Positions 9,312 to 19,940 of a stretch of 26,541 nucleotides of DNA are shown here, piece after piece. Each line of letters begins with the position of its first letter. The first letter of the stretch is position 1. The translations under genes and the position numbers were made by a program. The DNA comes from Elysia marginata (taxonomy: Eukaryota; Mollusca; Gastropoda; Plakobranchidae). The notes below the pieces were generated by a model, which made no database searches, was not told the DNA's origin, and saw nothing but the letters and a program-made list of their open reading frames with translations. The stretch covers positions 404,612 through 431,152 of the forward strand of contig BMAT01009044.1 of the NCBI GenBank assembly GCA_019649035.1, written 5' to 3'.

Positions 9312-10985
9312 GTAAGCTCCACATCCCGCCCAGTGAGGGCCAGCAGTTAGCCTAGTCTGAGCCGATGAGTAGAGGAAAATCATCTTCAGGAGGTGAAAAA
9401 AAATACACGCACACAAAAATAAACATACGTAGCTGTAAACTTAGGTGTTAGCGTTTAGTGTAGCGTCAAGTGTGAAAACGTCAGGAGTATAATGGATTGA
9501 ATGTAGATAAAGCAAAGATCTAAATGAGAAGTACCCCTTTATTATTAGGGAATTATTGTAGGCCTACTAAGCTGGTAAAATATAATTTGTGACAAATTTA
9601 GTCACGGAGTGATATAAGTTTTTCGAACATTAAAACTTAACTAGGATGGGTGAAGGTTTGCACCTTAAAGCACACTTATTAGATTAGAAACCTTTTTTTC
9701 CTCATTCTTTGTTTATTTTACTTCACTCGAAAGACCGTGCAAAATTAGATCTAGATGCTGCTAAAAAAATATTTTCGTGGTAAGGATTTGCTTGCAAGCT
9801 TAGGCAACTTTTGGAAAAAGACAACGTTTGATTTCTCGGTATTGTTGTAAAGTGTTTTTGTGCCTTTCTTTCTTTTAGTTTTGCTCTTTCCAGTTTTGTC
9901 AAAAAGTTATCTTTGATTTATAAGGTAAATATGGTGATGATCTACGTGAGCTTTTGATATAGCAAAAACAAATTTACGTTGGAGATGAGCAGGGAAGATC
10001 TAATAAGATGCAGGAAGTCATGCAAAGTTTATCTTGTGATGGGACATCGAATTTGTGAGAAAAAAAAACACGGGACGACAAGGCTTGCTTGAACTGTTGT
10101 AATTTGGGAGGATATGGCAGAAGAAGGATGGTGGTGGAGGGTATGAGTAGGCCTATGCTAAACTTATTTGTGAATTTAAGGTGGGATTTTGATAAGACAT
10201 GCCAAGTCATAATGGAAAATGGAACGCAGTTTTAAGAAACGCTCGAACCAGTAAGAATTAATATCGCCCGAAATTTCATTCCTCTCTGATATTCCGGTAA
10301 ATTTCCACCTGAAAACTATAACTAAAAAGATTTCTTTTTTTTTTAGATTCGGAAAGTGTAATGCAGTGTGGGACAGATAATCATCTCAAACTTGATTTTT
10401 TTTTAACAAAATGGCAGTTTCTTGATTCGGGCTCGGCATTGCTTCTGACATTTTAACATAAAAAGAAACAGCAAATTAACTGAAAAAATAATGATAAGCA
10501 TAAATTATAGTTTTAAACGCACAGCCATACATGCAGGAATCCAGCAATACTCATAAATCTAGATTTACATCTAGATGTAGTAGACGCAAAAGGTTCAGCG
10601 CTAGATAACATCTATATTATAGATTTAGGCAAGGTCTTAACTTTGTTTCATGTTTTGTTTTCATAGTCTAAGAGCCAAAAAATGGGCGCAATACCTTCCT
10701 AGAGATTTGCGTTCCGATTCCATCGTGAAAATAATATGCTTCTGATTTGCGTTTTGAAATATACCGTGCAAAAGCACCTCTAGGAAAACAGTCCAGGAGA
10801 CCATATAAAAAGGAAATAAAAAGGGCAATATGTAGCAGGGCACAATGTTTTAGATCTCCGGAAAAAAGATAACTTTGTTATACAGCACCAAAAAATGTCT
10901 GAGTTACAGTACTCTGGTAAGAAAACACTCGTTTGGTGCTCTTAGTTGTTGGTTTTGTTAACGATCGTGGGGGGGAAGGGCATAA
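9312..10985. other. AT-rich spacer with a cluster of TCTAGA palindromes
   Basis: No gene is supported. Antisense open stretches at 9974-10210 and 10661-10843 have no recognisable motifs. AGGCCTA words occur near 9558 and 10145. The palindrome cluster at 10554-10624 is listed separately. Confidence 0.5.
10554..10624. repeat. Cluster of ATCTAGAT-type palindromes
   Basis: TAAATCTAGATTTA (10554-10567) and TACATCTAGATGTA (10566-10579) are two 14-bp perfect palindromes overlapping by two bases. Both are centred on TCTAGA. A third, ATCTATA-T-TATAGAT, follows at 10610-10624. A related AGATCTAGATG lies near 9747. These are either a small structured element or a local expansion of a word common in this genome. 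Confidence 0.6.
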
Positions 10986-11424
10986 ATTGTTCTTTCATCT
11001 ACTGCATCAGTTAGCAGTTCGAAGAGCGTGAGCGAACGAGAAAGATTGAACAGAACAAAATCCACACGGACATTGCAGTAGCGGCGCTCCGCTAGCGCTG
11101 AGCAATTCGTGGGAATTTATGGTTGCTCAATTTCCTCCTGTTTTAATTTCCGCGAAGATGTTGCGGGAAGAGGAGCGATTTGCGACTTCAGCTCAGGCTA
11201 CCGAATCGAATTCAAAGATACTGTTTCGATGAGAGAAAATGGAATCTGAGGAGGGAGGGGGGGGGTAAACGGGGGAAGAGGAGAAGTGAGAGCTAAAGGC
11301 AATGGCAACGACAGAACGAAACTAGACCGCGGCAGGTCTCGAGAGCATAATTCACAGCAAGGTTGGCCCAATAAAAAGTCGACAAAGCAGTAGTAACAGC
11401 AGCAGCTGTTTCTCGCCTTCATGT
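10986..11424. promoter_or_regulatory. Second CpG-bearing GC-richer stretch, possible regulatory region
   Basis: Composition shifts away from AT-rich. CpG clusters occur near 11035-11100 (including GCGGCGCTCCGC) and 11150-11215, with a CCGCGG near 11326. A CCAAT box is at about 11368. A G-rich purine tract sits inside (11230-11295). The antisense open stretch 11198-11422 is proline- and leucine-rich because it reads the complement of that purine tract, so I do not call it a gene. A promoter or 5' exon is possible but unproven. Confidence 0.25.
11253..11275 (+). other. G-quadruplex-type run
   Basis: GGG, one A, nine G, TAAAC and five G in sequence satisfy the pattern of four runs of at least three G with loops of one to seven bases. 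It lies within the GC-richer stretch and a broader purine tract. Confidence 0.7.
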
Positions 11425-12355
11425 GAAATCTTTAATTCGTTTATCAAAACTCAAAGCTCTATCCAAAATGAAAGCAAACAAGAACAAGAATGAGTGTCAG
11501 ATTCGACACCTCTAGTCCATTGAGCATCAAGCCGGAGACGTCAGTCCACATCAGCTATTAGCTATGACAAATTAGTACACAACAATAGATTCTCTTTTCG
11601 TCCTCAAAGAGTCCTATCATTTCTCAATTCTATAAACATCCAGGAGCCCACTCATTCATCAGTCTCTTAAATGTCCCTTTATTTGCGTTCACATGATTTT
11701 ATCTGCTTTAAATTGTTTACAACATTCTCGGATTTATTTAAAGCAAGAAGGGCATTATCACTCAACTTTTTATCCAGACAAAGCACAAATCATCACACCA
11801 AAAACACAACACAGATCTAACTGTTAAAAAAGGACGCTTTAAAAAAAGCTTTTATTCAACAAACTAAAAACGTTCCCCTTAAGCTAGGCTTAAACTAAAA
11901 TCGCCCATCCATCTGCTCCTTTCATGTTTAGGATAACCAACGTTTCCTCGAGCTTAAGACGGTATCTCCCCCTATTCCTTTTAGTGCTGTTGAATCGACA
12001 CCGATTTCAAAACCCAGGTTTTCCATTTAATTTCCTGTCCAGCTCATCTGACAGGCGTTTCGGTGTATGTCAAAACCTTTTTTTCATAAAGCGCTTACGG
12101 CGATGACACATAAGGCCAAGGGAAGGCGCGTAAGACTGTAGAAATCTTTGTGAAAGGTTGAAAGCAGTTTGAAAGGCAATAAGCAATGATATTATTTTCC
12201 TAATAAATCAGCTAACTCAAACTTTATGTGCGCCCCAGTATTTATTTGCTCTTCATAAGAATACAGTCGAATACATGCTTATTTTTTTTTCTTTTTGAAG
12301 CAGTCTGTTTATAAGCTTGTTCCGTAAAATTGTCTTCAGTTTCGTCATTTAACAT

Positions 12356-12356
<1 letters not shown>
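11425..12356. other. AT-rich spacer with no gene seen
   Basis: No coding frame, RNA gene or repeat structure was recognised. The plus-strand open stretch at 11924-12106 carries no known motif. Confidence 0.5.
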
Positions 12357-12418
<62 letters not shown>

Positions 12419-12540
12419 CCCTCTCTCTCTCTCTCTCTTTCTCCCTTTATCTCTCTACCCCTCTCTTTATCTCTGTTTCTCTCTATATATCTCCCTAACT
12501 CTCTATCTCTTTTACTCCTTCAATATCTCTTTTTTCTGTT
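12357..12540. repeat. Compound (CT)n-(AT)n microsatellite with CT-rich tail
   Basis: Twelve CT repeats (12357-12380) pass directly into about sixteen AT repeats (12381-12413). CT-rich imperfect repeats then continue to about 12540. A related CT/TATC-rich patch recurs at 12765-12830. Open stretches across this area (12330-12611 and 12542-12868) consist of Ser/Leu/Ile/Tyr runs generated by the repeat. Confidence 0.97.
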
Positions 12541-13535
12541 TGTGTGCATCTCTTTTGCTCCACCCATTTTTTCAGACGGTTGGTCTTATTTTATTTCTAC
12601 CTCTTATCTAAAACCGCTTTGCCTACAGCCTCATGTTTGCCTAGTTATTAACGTTGTATTAATGTGTCTTTCTTTACTCAATTATTTCTCAATTGCTTTC
12701 ATATATATAACTTATAGCTATAATACTATGAATTTATGTAATCATCTGTATATGTGCACTCTCTTCCCATCTCTCTCTTCCTCTATATTTATCAATCTAT
12801 CTATCTTAATCTATCTCTCTCTCTGTCTGCATCCTATCCCTGCCATTCTTGGATGGCCACTCAGTTAAACTTTCATATGCAAAATAAGTCATGGAACAAA
12901 TAATTTAATTTTTTCAAGTTTTTTCTTAACAATTTAAATTTTTCATAAAGCTTCCTAACGGAGGCGCATGTAAGACTTTGACATGTCCGGTTTTTTCACT
13001 TGTTTAAGGAAGGTGGAATGAGACTCGTGTGGTGTAAAGAAATTCTCCATATTTTGTGACCGACGGCGACTTGTATCGGTTATTTTTTTGTTAGCTTTTG
13101 TGTTGTTGTCAATTTTATGTTTTCCTCAAAGCTTTTTGAACCTGTAAAACAACTATATAATTATGAACCTGTCTGTCTATTTATCTATCTCCTTATATAT
13201 TATGTATTTACCGGTACTTTGATTGTGACCCCTACTAGATATTATGCCTTTCTTTCAAACTACATTATGAACTTTTCTTCTTTATTGATACGTTACCCTT
13301 TTGAATCTTTTCACGGGAGCTCTTTACGCTGCCTTAATTCTAAGGAATCTACAGAACTGTGAGTCAACGCCGTATCAAGCAAAATACATTATTTGTCACG
13401 CTGACTCAAGCCTACTCGTGCAAAGAGAACGCATTTTTCTGTGCAATGCACGCTCATATCAGATTTATAGACCTTTTATCAAGTTGAATTGCGTTGGTTT
13501 TTTTTAATTGGATCATGTTGTTCCCAAAAGGCTTT
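12541..13535. other. AT-rich spacer with residual CT-rich patches
   Basis: Apart from the CT/ATCT-rich patch at 12765-12830 nothing ordered is seen. Open stretches at 13117-13362 and 13301-13507 overlap in different frames and match nothing recognised. Confidence 0.5.
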
Positions 13536-13699
13536 TTAACTTTTTATTTCACTTTTTCCCAGGTTAAGAGATGTATTCCAAATCTTTGTAACAGAGATAA
13601 CCAGACGGCTGTGCATGTTTCTCGCATACAAGGCTTTCTGTACCATTTCCTGCGCTAGTGATTTAAAGTTCTCGCGCCTGTCCGAGGCCCGTATGCTTC
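13536..13699 (-). CDS. Candidate terminal exon, open on both strands
   Basis: On the minus strand, CATGTTTTTACAG (AG at 13700-13701) precedes an open stretch of about 54 codons ending in TAA at 13536-13538. It contains SIRASDRRENFKSLAQEMVQ and KALYARNMHSRLVISVTKIW, a composition rich in K, R, E and S that looks like a soluble protein. CpG content is raised at 13640-13695. The plus strand is also open across the same bases, after a strong acceptor ending TTTCACTTTTTCCCAG (AG at 13561-13562). It runs on into the poly-T-encoded phenylalanines, so strand is not settled. I recognise no family. It may be a gene's last coding exon, an old coding fragment, or chance. Confidence 0.28.
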
Positions 13700-13743
13700 C
13701 TGTAAAAACATGGATGTATGTGCGATTTGAATGCAGAGCATTC

Positions 13744-13769
13744 TTTTTTTTTTTTTTTTTTTTTTTTTC
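13744..13769. repeat. Poly-T run of 26
   Basis: Twenty-six consecutive T on the plus strand, equivalent to a poly-A on the minus strand. It could be the A-tail of a minus-strand retroposed sequence lying at higher coordinates, but no recognisable body or target-site duplication was found. It produces the Phe and Lys runs in the overlapping open stretches. Confidence 0.97.
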
Positions 13770-14062
13770 ATGACTCGATGTATATTGAAAAAGAGATACG
13801 TTGAAAATGAAGAGAAACAGGGAGAGGGAGAGAGGCAAGAAAACCCCGATAAAGATGGTTTACACTCTCAGAGCTGTGGAAGCCGACTTCTCAACAAAAA
13901 AAAAACAATCGGTAAAACACAGAATACTGGAAGTTTTTTATAGGAGTTTTGCTATCAAAACATACACAATAAAGTCACAGCATCTGTTTTTTTAAAAATT
14001 GCCTCACTATAATGCTACCATCTATAAAAGTTTTTTTTTCATTCTTGATGGCTAATGAAAAT

Positions 14063-14080
14063 GGTATGCTTTAGCATACC
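14063..14080. repeat. Perfect 8-bp hairpin with 2-base loop
   Basis: GGTATGCT and AGCATACC pair perfectly around TT. Confidence 0.65.
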
Positions 14081-15192
14081 TGAATCTCAGTAATTTCCAA
14101 CTGCAATTGAAAATACTAGAAAATATTTAGAAACATTATGACGCTGGCCAAGATAAACCATAACGTGTTACTGAGTATACGATAGGTTTATGGAATTATT
14201 GTTGTATAGCTAGAGGCTTCTTCACTATTCAATTAGATAATCTAATTCAGGTGTTCAGCGTAAATAGTCTTGATTATCAAAACGCACAATTATTATCTCC
14301 ATTGGATACAATTTTAAGATCTTTGCCCTGCACAAAAGGAGTAATTTTATTCAGAACTTGGTAAAAACAAAAAAAACTTTTTAATACCGTGACATGTTTT
14401 TTTCTATATTTAGCTCTTTTGCTCTCCTTCCAGCATCTCTTCCTCTTTCTTCTTTTTTCCATCTTTTGTTGCATTTCTATCTTTTTCATCATTCTGCCGT
14501 TCTTTGTCTCTCACCGCAATAAATGAATTCTTTATTACCCTAAAATAAAATAATTGGAGACAAAGGGAAATAGGAACACGCGTTTATAGGAAGCATAGAA
14601 TTTATGAATAAGCAAGCTTGATTTACATATTCTTGTTGGAGGTAAAAAAAATAGAATTGGGCAGATTTTAGTTATGTATCATCTCTCTCCCCACTGCTAA
14701 AATTCCCATTGTCTTGACTTAATTGTAATGAATTCACCAAATAATTAATTAAGCAAAAAACTGATGTAATTAGTAATGTTTCCTAGTTTTAATTAAACAA
14801 AACACATTCAAGCCTAATATAAAGGTATCCTCTTAACAGAATCTTTGGCGTTACGCTGTCATGAAGCGCAAAAATGCCATTGGAAAAAATGTGAGTTTTT
14901 GCTAATATTGAGAGGTCACAACCACCTGTCAAAGGATTACATCCCATTGCGTCATTAAGGCCAACAAAGAAATATAGAACCATTGTGAAAACGACTTCCT
15001 GACACGAGAAACATCTTGTCTTCTCTGTGGAGCAGATAACAAACGAAAACAAAGCTGATTATTTCAGAAAAAAAATTAGAAAAGAAAATTGACATTGAGT
15101 TTATGCTCCAAGAATCGAGGTGAAGAAGACAATGGTATCTGAATACAACAACGAAGAGACAAAGTGGCGGCGATTCATTTTACGATGAGCTT

Positions 15193-15210
15193 TCGGTTTT
15201 TACAAACCGA
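15193..15210. repeat. Perfect 7-bp hairpin with TTAC loop
   Basis: Arms TCGGTTT (15193-15199) and AAACCGA (15204-15210) pair perfectly around TTAC. It is not followed by a T-run, and no gene end is visible beside it. Confidence 0.55.
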
Positions 15211-15879
15211 ATTACAACGAAAAACTAATGAAATTTATGCCACCTGAAACTGAAAAAAAATGTTTATGCTCTACTTAATCGAAAATAAAAATATATTGTT
15301 TGAATGTGTGTGTAATAGACCTTTTTTCGAAGTCTCCATGACTGGCTATCTAAAGAAATTTAAATAATAAATACACAAACGATACAGGTCCGTTGGGTTG
15401 TATTGGATTCTGATTGCCATAAACTTTAAAGTTCTTCCGTCGAACGAATAACTCTCTAGGATTGTTTTAAAAGAGTTAGGGAAATGAGATAACATGATCA
15501 AATGCAGGCAGTTTTTTATGTATAAGAAAAGCATTACCAAATGAGGACTCGAGTCGAGGGAATGTATTTATCATCTTCATAATCTTCGTATTCCTTGGTA
15601 TAACAGTGTATGTACAATAAACATAATTTTGTTGTATTAGAATTTAGAATAGTCTAAACACTAATCTTACAAAATTATGTTTACTTTTTTTTAAGATGTG
15701 AAGACCAATTTGGACGGACACAATGGAGCTGACAAATTGATACTGTTATTTTCCTGTGCACTTTTCGAATTGCTTCGCATTCTCTCATCAAATCTGCTAA
15801 ACCTACAGTTACGTGATCTTTCCAAAGTTTGATCGCCGAGTATTGCTAGCTACAATCATGGGGAGGAAGGGGGAGGGGT

Positions 15880-15936
15880 GTCTCATTTGAGACAATGATC
15901 GCTCGATCACAGATAAGAATCTCTCTCTGCGATTCT
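15880..15936. repeat. Three consecutive small hairpins
   Basis: Three short inverted repeats follow each other within 57 bases: GTCTCA-TT-TGAGAC (15880-15893), TGATC-GCTC-GATCA (15896-15909) and AGAATC / GATTCT around nine bases (15916-15936). A G-rich run (15859-15879) lies immediately upstream. Confidence 0.5.
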
Positions 15937-16414
15937 CAATGCATGGTTACTTGCAGTAAACTTGAGCTCAGATTGTTCTGTCAATCTGAATGTGCATTGC
16001 ACTCAACTGTAACTGGATGTCTGAACTGTTCCACAAAAAAAAAGCAACAGAGTAATGGATGTGAGCATTAACAATAAATGTCCTGGCATTCATCATGAAC
16101 GCCCAGTAACAGTAATAGGAGTATCTGCAGTACAATTTGGCAGTAAGCATCCCCTGCTGTGTGCCAGTAAAATCTAGTCAAAGTGATCGAATGTAGGAAT
16201 TTCAGCATCAACAATCTTGCATTCGCCCTATTATTCTCTCCCATCAGAGTGATAACTATCTCAGGTTTAAACAAAACCCTGACATCGGTGTAAATATTCT
16301 AGTGATTCGGCGGCTTGGAGATCAGCGTTTACTAGTTTGTTTCGAGGAGTTTAAAATTATTTAAAAAAATAAAGTTATTTGTTGTTGACGATACTTTGAA
16401 ATAATGCTTTTGCT

Positions 16415-16730
16415 GTGGCAGCGTGGCTCTGTGGTTTGCGCGTCCGATTAGTGATCTGGCGTCTGAGAGTTCGATTCTCAACCATGACCCATGTTGTAAT
16501 GGCATTAGGAAAGCAGTTTATCCACACTTTCCTTAATCCACCCACCTGTAAAATGGATACCTGGCTATAGGCAGTGCTTGAAACTTGTTGAAAGTTGTAC
16601 CTGAGCGTCTAACAAATAGTCGTACTGTAATGCTCTGAAATATGAGCTGAAATATTGGTGTGTATTGACCTGCCGGGGGAAATACGTAAAGTCTTGAGAC
16701 TGGCTTGGTCAGTGGGCGACTAGAACCATT
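16415..16730 (+). mobile_element. tRNA-derived SINE, family A, copy 1
   Basis: The element starts with a tRNA-like head (GTGGCAGCGTGG...) containing degenerate internal RNA polymerase III promoter boxes. The B box at 16468-16478 reads AGTTCGATTCT against the consensus GGTTCGANTCC. It aligns along its whole length with the copy at 19941-20278. Shared blocks are the tRNA head, CCCACCTGTAAAA, CTGGCTATAGGCAGTGCTTG, TACTGTAATGCTCTGAAATA and a 3' part with GTAAAGTC-TGAGACTG. It ends near TAGAACCATT before a T-run. Such elements move by borrowing LINE machinery, and a partner is not identifiable here. The A and B boxes have more mismatches than copy 2, so this copy is probably older. Confidence 0.86.
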
Positions 16731-17984
16731 GTTTTTTCAATTTAATTCCAATTATCTTGTGTTCATTTTTTTATGTAATATTAATCAATGATGTAATCCC
16801 TGGACGTGTTTCATAATCAAAGCATTGATTTCAAGATATCTTAGTTTGTAATGTATTTCTTGTCACTTTCAATTCCTTTTACCCGTAAATTGTATTTTAG
16901 ACAAAAAGTTATCATGGAAATAACAGTAAGTAGAAAAGAGGCCAATTGATCTGTAAACTGTCAATACTTGGGTCAACGATGTAGAATATTTTTCTTTGTA
17001 AATAATACATATTTGACTGGGGAAAACAACGACTCGCGGTCTAAGAAACAATCCCAATGCTTGCTCACAACTTTTTTGTGGCCTTTTTTCCTCTTGTGTT
17101 TACATCCTCCGAGGCAAGAGGAGTCATGCATAGACTGTCATCACGTTAACCGCAGTTTGATTTATTGACATTAAGCTATGCGGCCGTTACCGCTCGCCGC
17201 TCACTGCACAAGAATTGGGCTTTTGGGGTCAACATGAAAGTAAAGGCGTTTTTCCTTTTTTACGCGCAGAGACCCTGGCACAATAGGAAGGGTTTTTTTG
17301 TTTCAGTCATTACGAAAGTAAAAAAAAAATCTGAGCCTGTTTGTTGTTGTTGTTGTTTTTGTGATTGTTATTTACAGTATATGTACTACTTCTGTGCTCA
17401 AAAAGTTTCTCATGAGGTCCTCGGGATCCAAATTACCAACGTATATTCGCTCTGCAGTCACTGAAGAGCTATTGTTGGAATTTTTTGCAGATTTATCTAA
17501 GTATTATCTAGCATGACAATTATTGTAGACGAGTACTCAATTGGCTCATGAGTCAGATGAACAGACAATGGCCTGCTTGAAACAAGATTCAGTCTCTGGA
17601 TCATCTTGGGTGAAATCCGAATATTTTCATTTAATTTTCCAACGTCCGAAACAAGCTGATAAGAATCAAAGTAGTTAGAGACAGTTTTGCAAAATAAATC
17701 TTGAACATATCAAATTAAGACAGCAGCATATGAACAATGAAAAGCATCGATTAGAAATGCCTTTAACAAAAGGGGTCAAAAAACAGAGAAAAGGGTTTCT
17801 AAAAAAAACAAGTTTAAGGGCAGGCCTATGTCACATTGGGATGAGCCAAGGACACAAAGATGTAGAGATCGGAATGATGAAATCCACCAATTAAACCAGT
17901 GACAACATTTTAATTTGCATCTACAACATTTTGAGAAAGTAGCAAGAGCCTTTATATCGGCTTTATATGCTATTTTCATTTTGC
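16731..17984. other. AT-rich spacer with no gene seen
   Basis: Open stretches at 16869-17057 (minus), 16968-17168 and 17165-17464 (plus) and 17776-18027 (minus) show no known motif. The Cys run in the 17165 stretch comes from a short TTG repeat at 17341-17357. Confidence 0.5.
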
Positions 17985-18800
17985 TGTAAAGAAAAGTGGC
18001 AAACAAGGCATGAACTTCCACCCTCAATTTACTAACCTAGTCAGAGTGCTCTATTAATATTAAAGGTACAGTTGGAACGCGGATGGCGATAATGGTTTCC
18101 TGTCACAAAAGGCATCAGACAGGGCTGGCTGTATTTTGTGACTGCACCGATTTAGTATTTACACTGAAGGTATAATGAGAGGTTTGAAGCGAGACGGTGC
18201 ATACAAAGACGGATGAACCAACAAGACGCGGTTGGTAACTACAAAACTTGAGGTATGCCGGTAATGCTGCGCTTTTGTTTATCTCCGATCAGGGGGCTTA
18301 AAAACCTTTGAGGGACCGGTAAAACAACAAAGCAACAAATGGGACTGCTTCTCAATGTGACATGGGTTAAAATTCTAAAAATAGACATTTCTTTTGAAGA
18401 GGCTATAATAAGAGTAAAATAACTGGGAAGCAGGATAGAAATAAAAGGGGAAATATTTACAGAAATAGGAAGAAAAATAGTCATGGCAACAGATAAATTC
18501 GGCAAGATGGCGGAACAAATAGAAATCGGTGAGGGCCATTGTATTTTCCATGCCATAGCTACTCATGGCTGTGAGGCATGGACCTTGAAAACTGATGATG
18601 AGAATTTCTTGGGTTAGGAAAACATAAAAACAAAAAGTAATGGCACACATTGGGTTGATATTAACGACGCTATAATTGTAGATGATTAAACAACTTAAAT
18701 TTAAAATACTTTGGACATATCAAGCGTAATGAAATGATGAGGCAACATTCTTGAAGCAAAGAAAAAGAGTGGTATGGACAAACGAAGACTTATCGTATGG
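17985..18800 (+). pseudogene. Decayed RTE-type LINE reverse transcriptase, catalytic box lost
   Basis: On the plus strand, in shifting frames, the segment follows the order of an endonuclease/reverse-transcriptase-type LINE of the RTE/BovB sort. It reads FTNLVRVLY near 18027-18054 and WFPVTKGIRQG near 18093-18125 (normally VxxGVRQGC). Next come NLRYAGNAALLF near 18245-18280, where LRYADDTALL is expected, and LGSRIEIKGEIFTEIGRKI near 18422-18480 (YLGS block). Then THGCEAWTLKTDDE at about 18561-18602 (YGCEAWTL block) and KYFGHIKRNEMM near 18703-18740. The YADD box is YAGN at 18254-18265, so both catalytic aspartates are gone. In-frame stops are frequent. The endonuclease domain and the 3' tail are not recognised. 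Clade assignment is by block wording and could be refined. Confidence 0.84.
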
Positions 18801-19631
18801 GTGCATCTCTAGTTTTAAATTGTCAATCCAGGGTATCAAATTGTTGTCAGCTGTTTGGATTGTTCTGTGGCCACCTTCCGGTTTTGTTCTTGGGCCATGC
18901 CATACAATATAGTCAGTGGTTTCTGGTTCGCTCTTGCGTAGTGCGCGCAGATTATTCTTTGAGATTCCAAACGTCTATGTTGTAGTTTTCGCATGCTTAC
19001 TTCTTATTCAGTCGTCTTTGCTATTACCCAGTGCTTTAATTTCAGAGTTATGAAGTCTCGAAGAATGTGCATTGGATCGTGTCTTTCCCTGTTGGGAATT
19101 CTTTTTCCCTTTCTAGTTTCCATGTTTAAATTGCCTCATCGTCTTTGAGCTTCGACTCATAAGAAATGTTTTTCTTAAGTTAAGTTTTGGTGACTTTGGG
19201 GCATTGTTTAGTATTTTCTTCATTAGTATACTGCTGTTCATTTCTTTAGATATTTTTGTCATGTTTGGTTGGCATCTCCTCTTCGGATATAAGGTCGCGC
19301 AGTTGAGAATGTTGTTGGGAGCTATTGACCCGATGTTAATTAACGGCATCCTTTGGTGTCTCTCATTGAATCTCTTTGCTCGACGTCAATCTCAACTGTA
19401 TGTGATCTTTCGGTGTCATACTGGAGTACAGTATTCTGCAACGCTGTAACAGAGTGCCAGGGTAGATGTTCTTAAGACAACTGCAGGAGGTTTTTAAGTT
19501 GTTCTCGTTAGTTTTAATTTCAAGGGCAAAGGAAAACCGGCTTGGAGATGAGAGCATGACATAGAAGACTCACTTGGAATTGTATGCACCACAATCATAC
19601 ACGTCAATTAGCACCAGATAGTAGGCTGTTC
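18801..19631. other. Unassigned stretch, possibly decayed coding DNA on the minus strand
   Basis: Several antisense open stretches (19113-19349, 19363-19557) lie here. Across their junction the minus strand keeps a hydrophilic reading (for example QLRDLISEEEMPTKHDKN near 19230-19310, then KNISYESKLKDDEAI near 19130-19180) interrupted by single stops. That pattern resembles a decayed protein gene or mobile-element frame. I do not recognise the family. It directly follows the RTE remnant and precedes the SINE pair, so a mobile origin is plausible. Confidence 0.3.
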
Positions 19632-19940
19632 CGTGTGGCGTCGTGGTGTAGTGGTAGACGCTCGGCTTTCGGATCGAGAGGTCCGGGGTTCGAATCCTGC
19701 TTTCGGCAGGTCGACGTTTAGTCCTTGAGAAAGGCTATTTACACACATTTCTTCGCCTCACTCATGCGTTGACTATAGGCAGTGAAAGATCTTGTCAGAA
19801 TGCTAGAGTGATGCGCTTAACTTGCTGCTCCTCTGTGGGTTCAGAAGGTACTTTGGTTGGGAATGGCCTGTCGGGGAACCCATGTAAAGCGCTTAGAGCA
19901 CATTAGTGGATAGGCGCTATATAAAAATGCTCTTTATTTT
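19632..19940 (+). mobile_element. tRNA-derived SINE, family B
   Basis: The tRNA-like head (TCGTGGTGTAGTGGTAGACG) has an A box TGGTGTAGTGG and a perfect B box GGTTCGAATCC (19687-19697). The anticodon arm CTCGG/TCGAG has an eight-base loop, so it is not a functional tRNA. The body contains CCTTGAGAAAGGC, a CTATAGGCAGTG core motif (19773-19784) and a tail running AAAGCGCTTAGAGC to GGCGCTATATAAA. That tail wording is widely shared by animal SINEs mobilised by CR1/L2-type LINEs (V-SINE and related superfamilies). The element ends in CTTTATTTT, directly against the family A SINE. Confidence 0.86.

Larger units (their letters stand above)
13770..16414. other. AT-rich spacer with scattered small hairpins
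   Basis: No gene is supported. Open stretches at 14277-14492, 14789-15052, 15346-15540 and 15968-16274 (all minus) carry no recognisable motifs. Small perfect hairpins at 14063-14080, 15193-15210 and 15880-15936 are listed separately. Confidence 0.5.

Noticed and set aside
12330..12868. Two open stretches rich in Ser, Leu, Ile and Tyr
   Set aside because: Both are produced by CT/AT microsatellite and CT-rich DNA.
15100..15235. 34-codon open stretch on the plus strand overlapping the TCGGTTT hairpin
   Set aside because: No pyrimidine tract or acceptor before it, no donor after it, and no recognised content.
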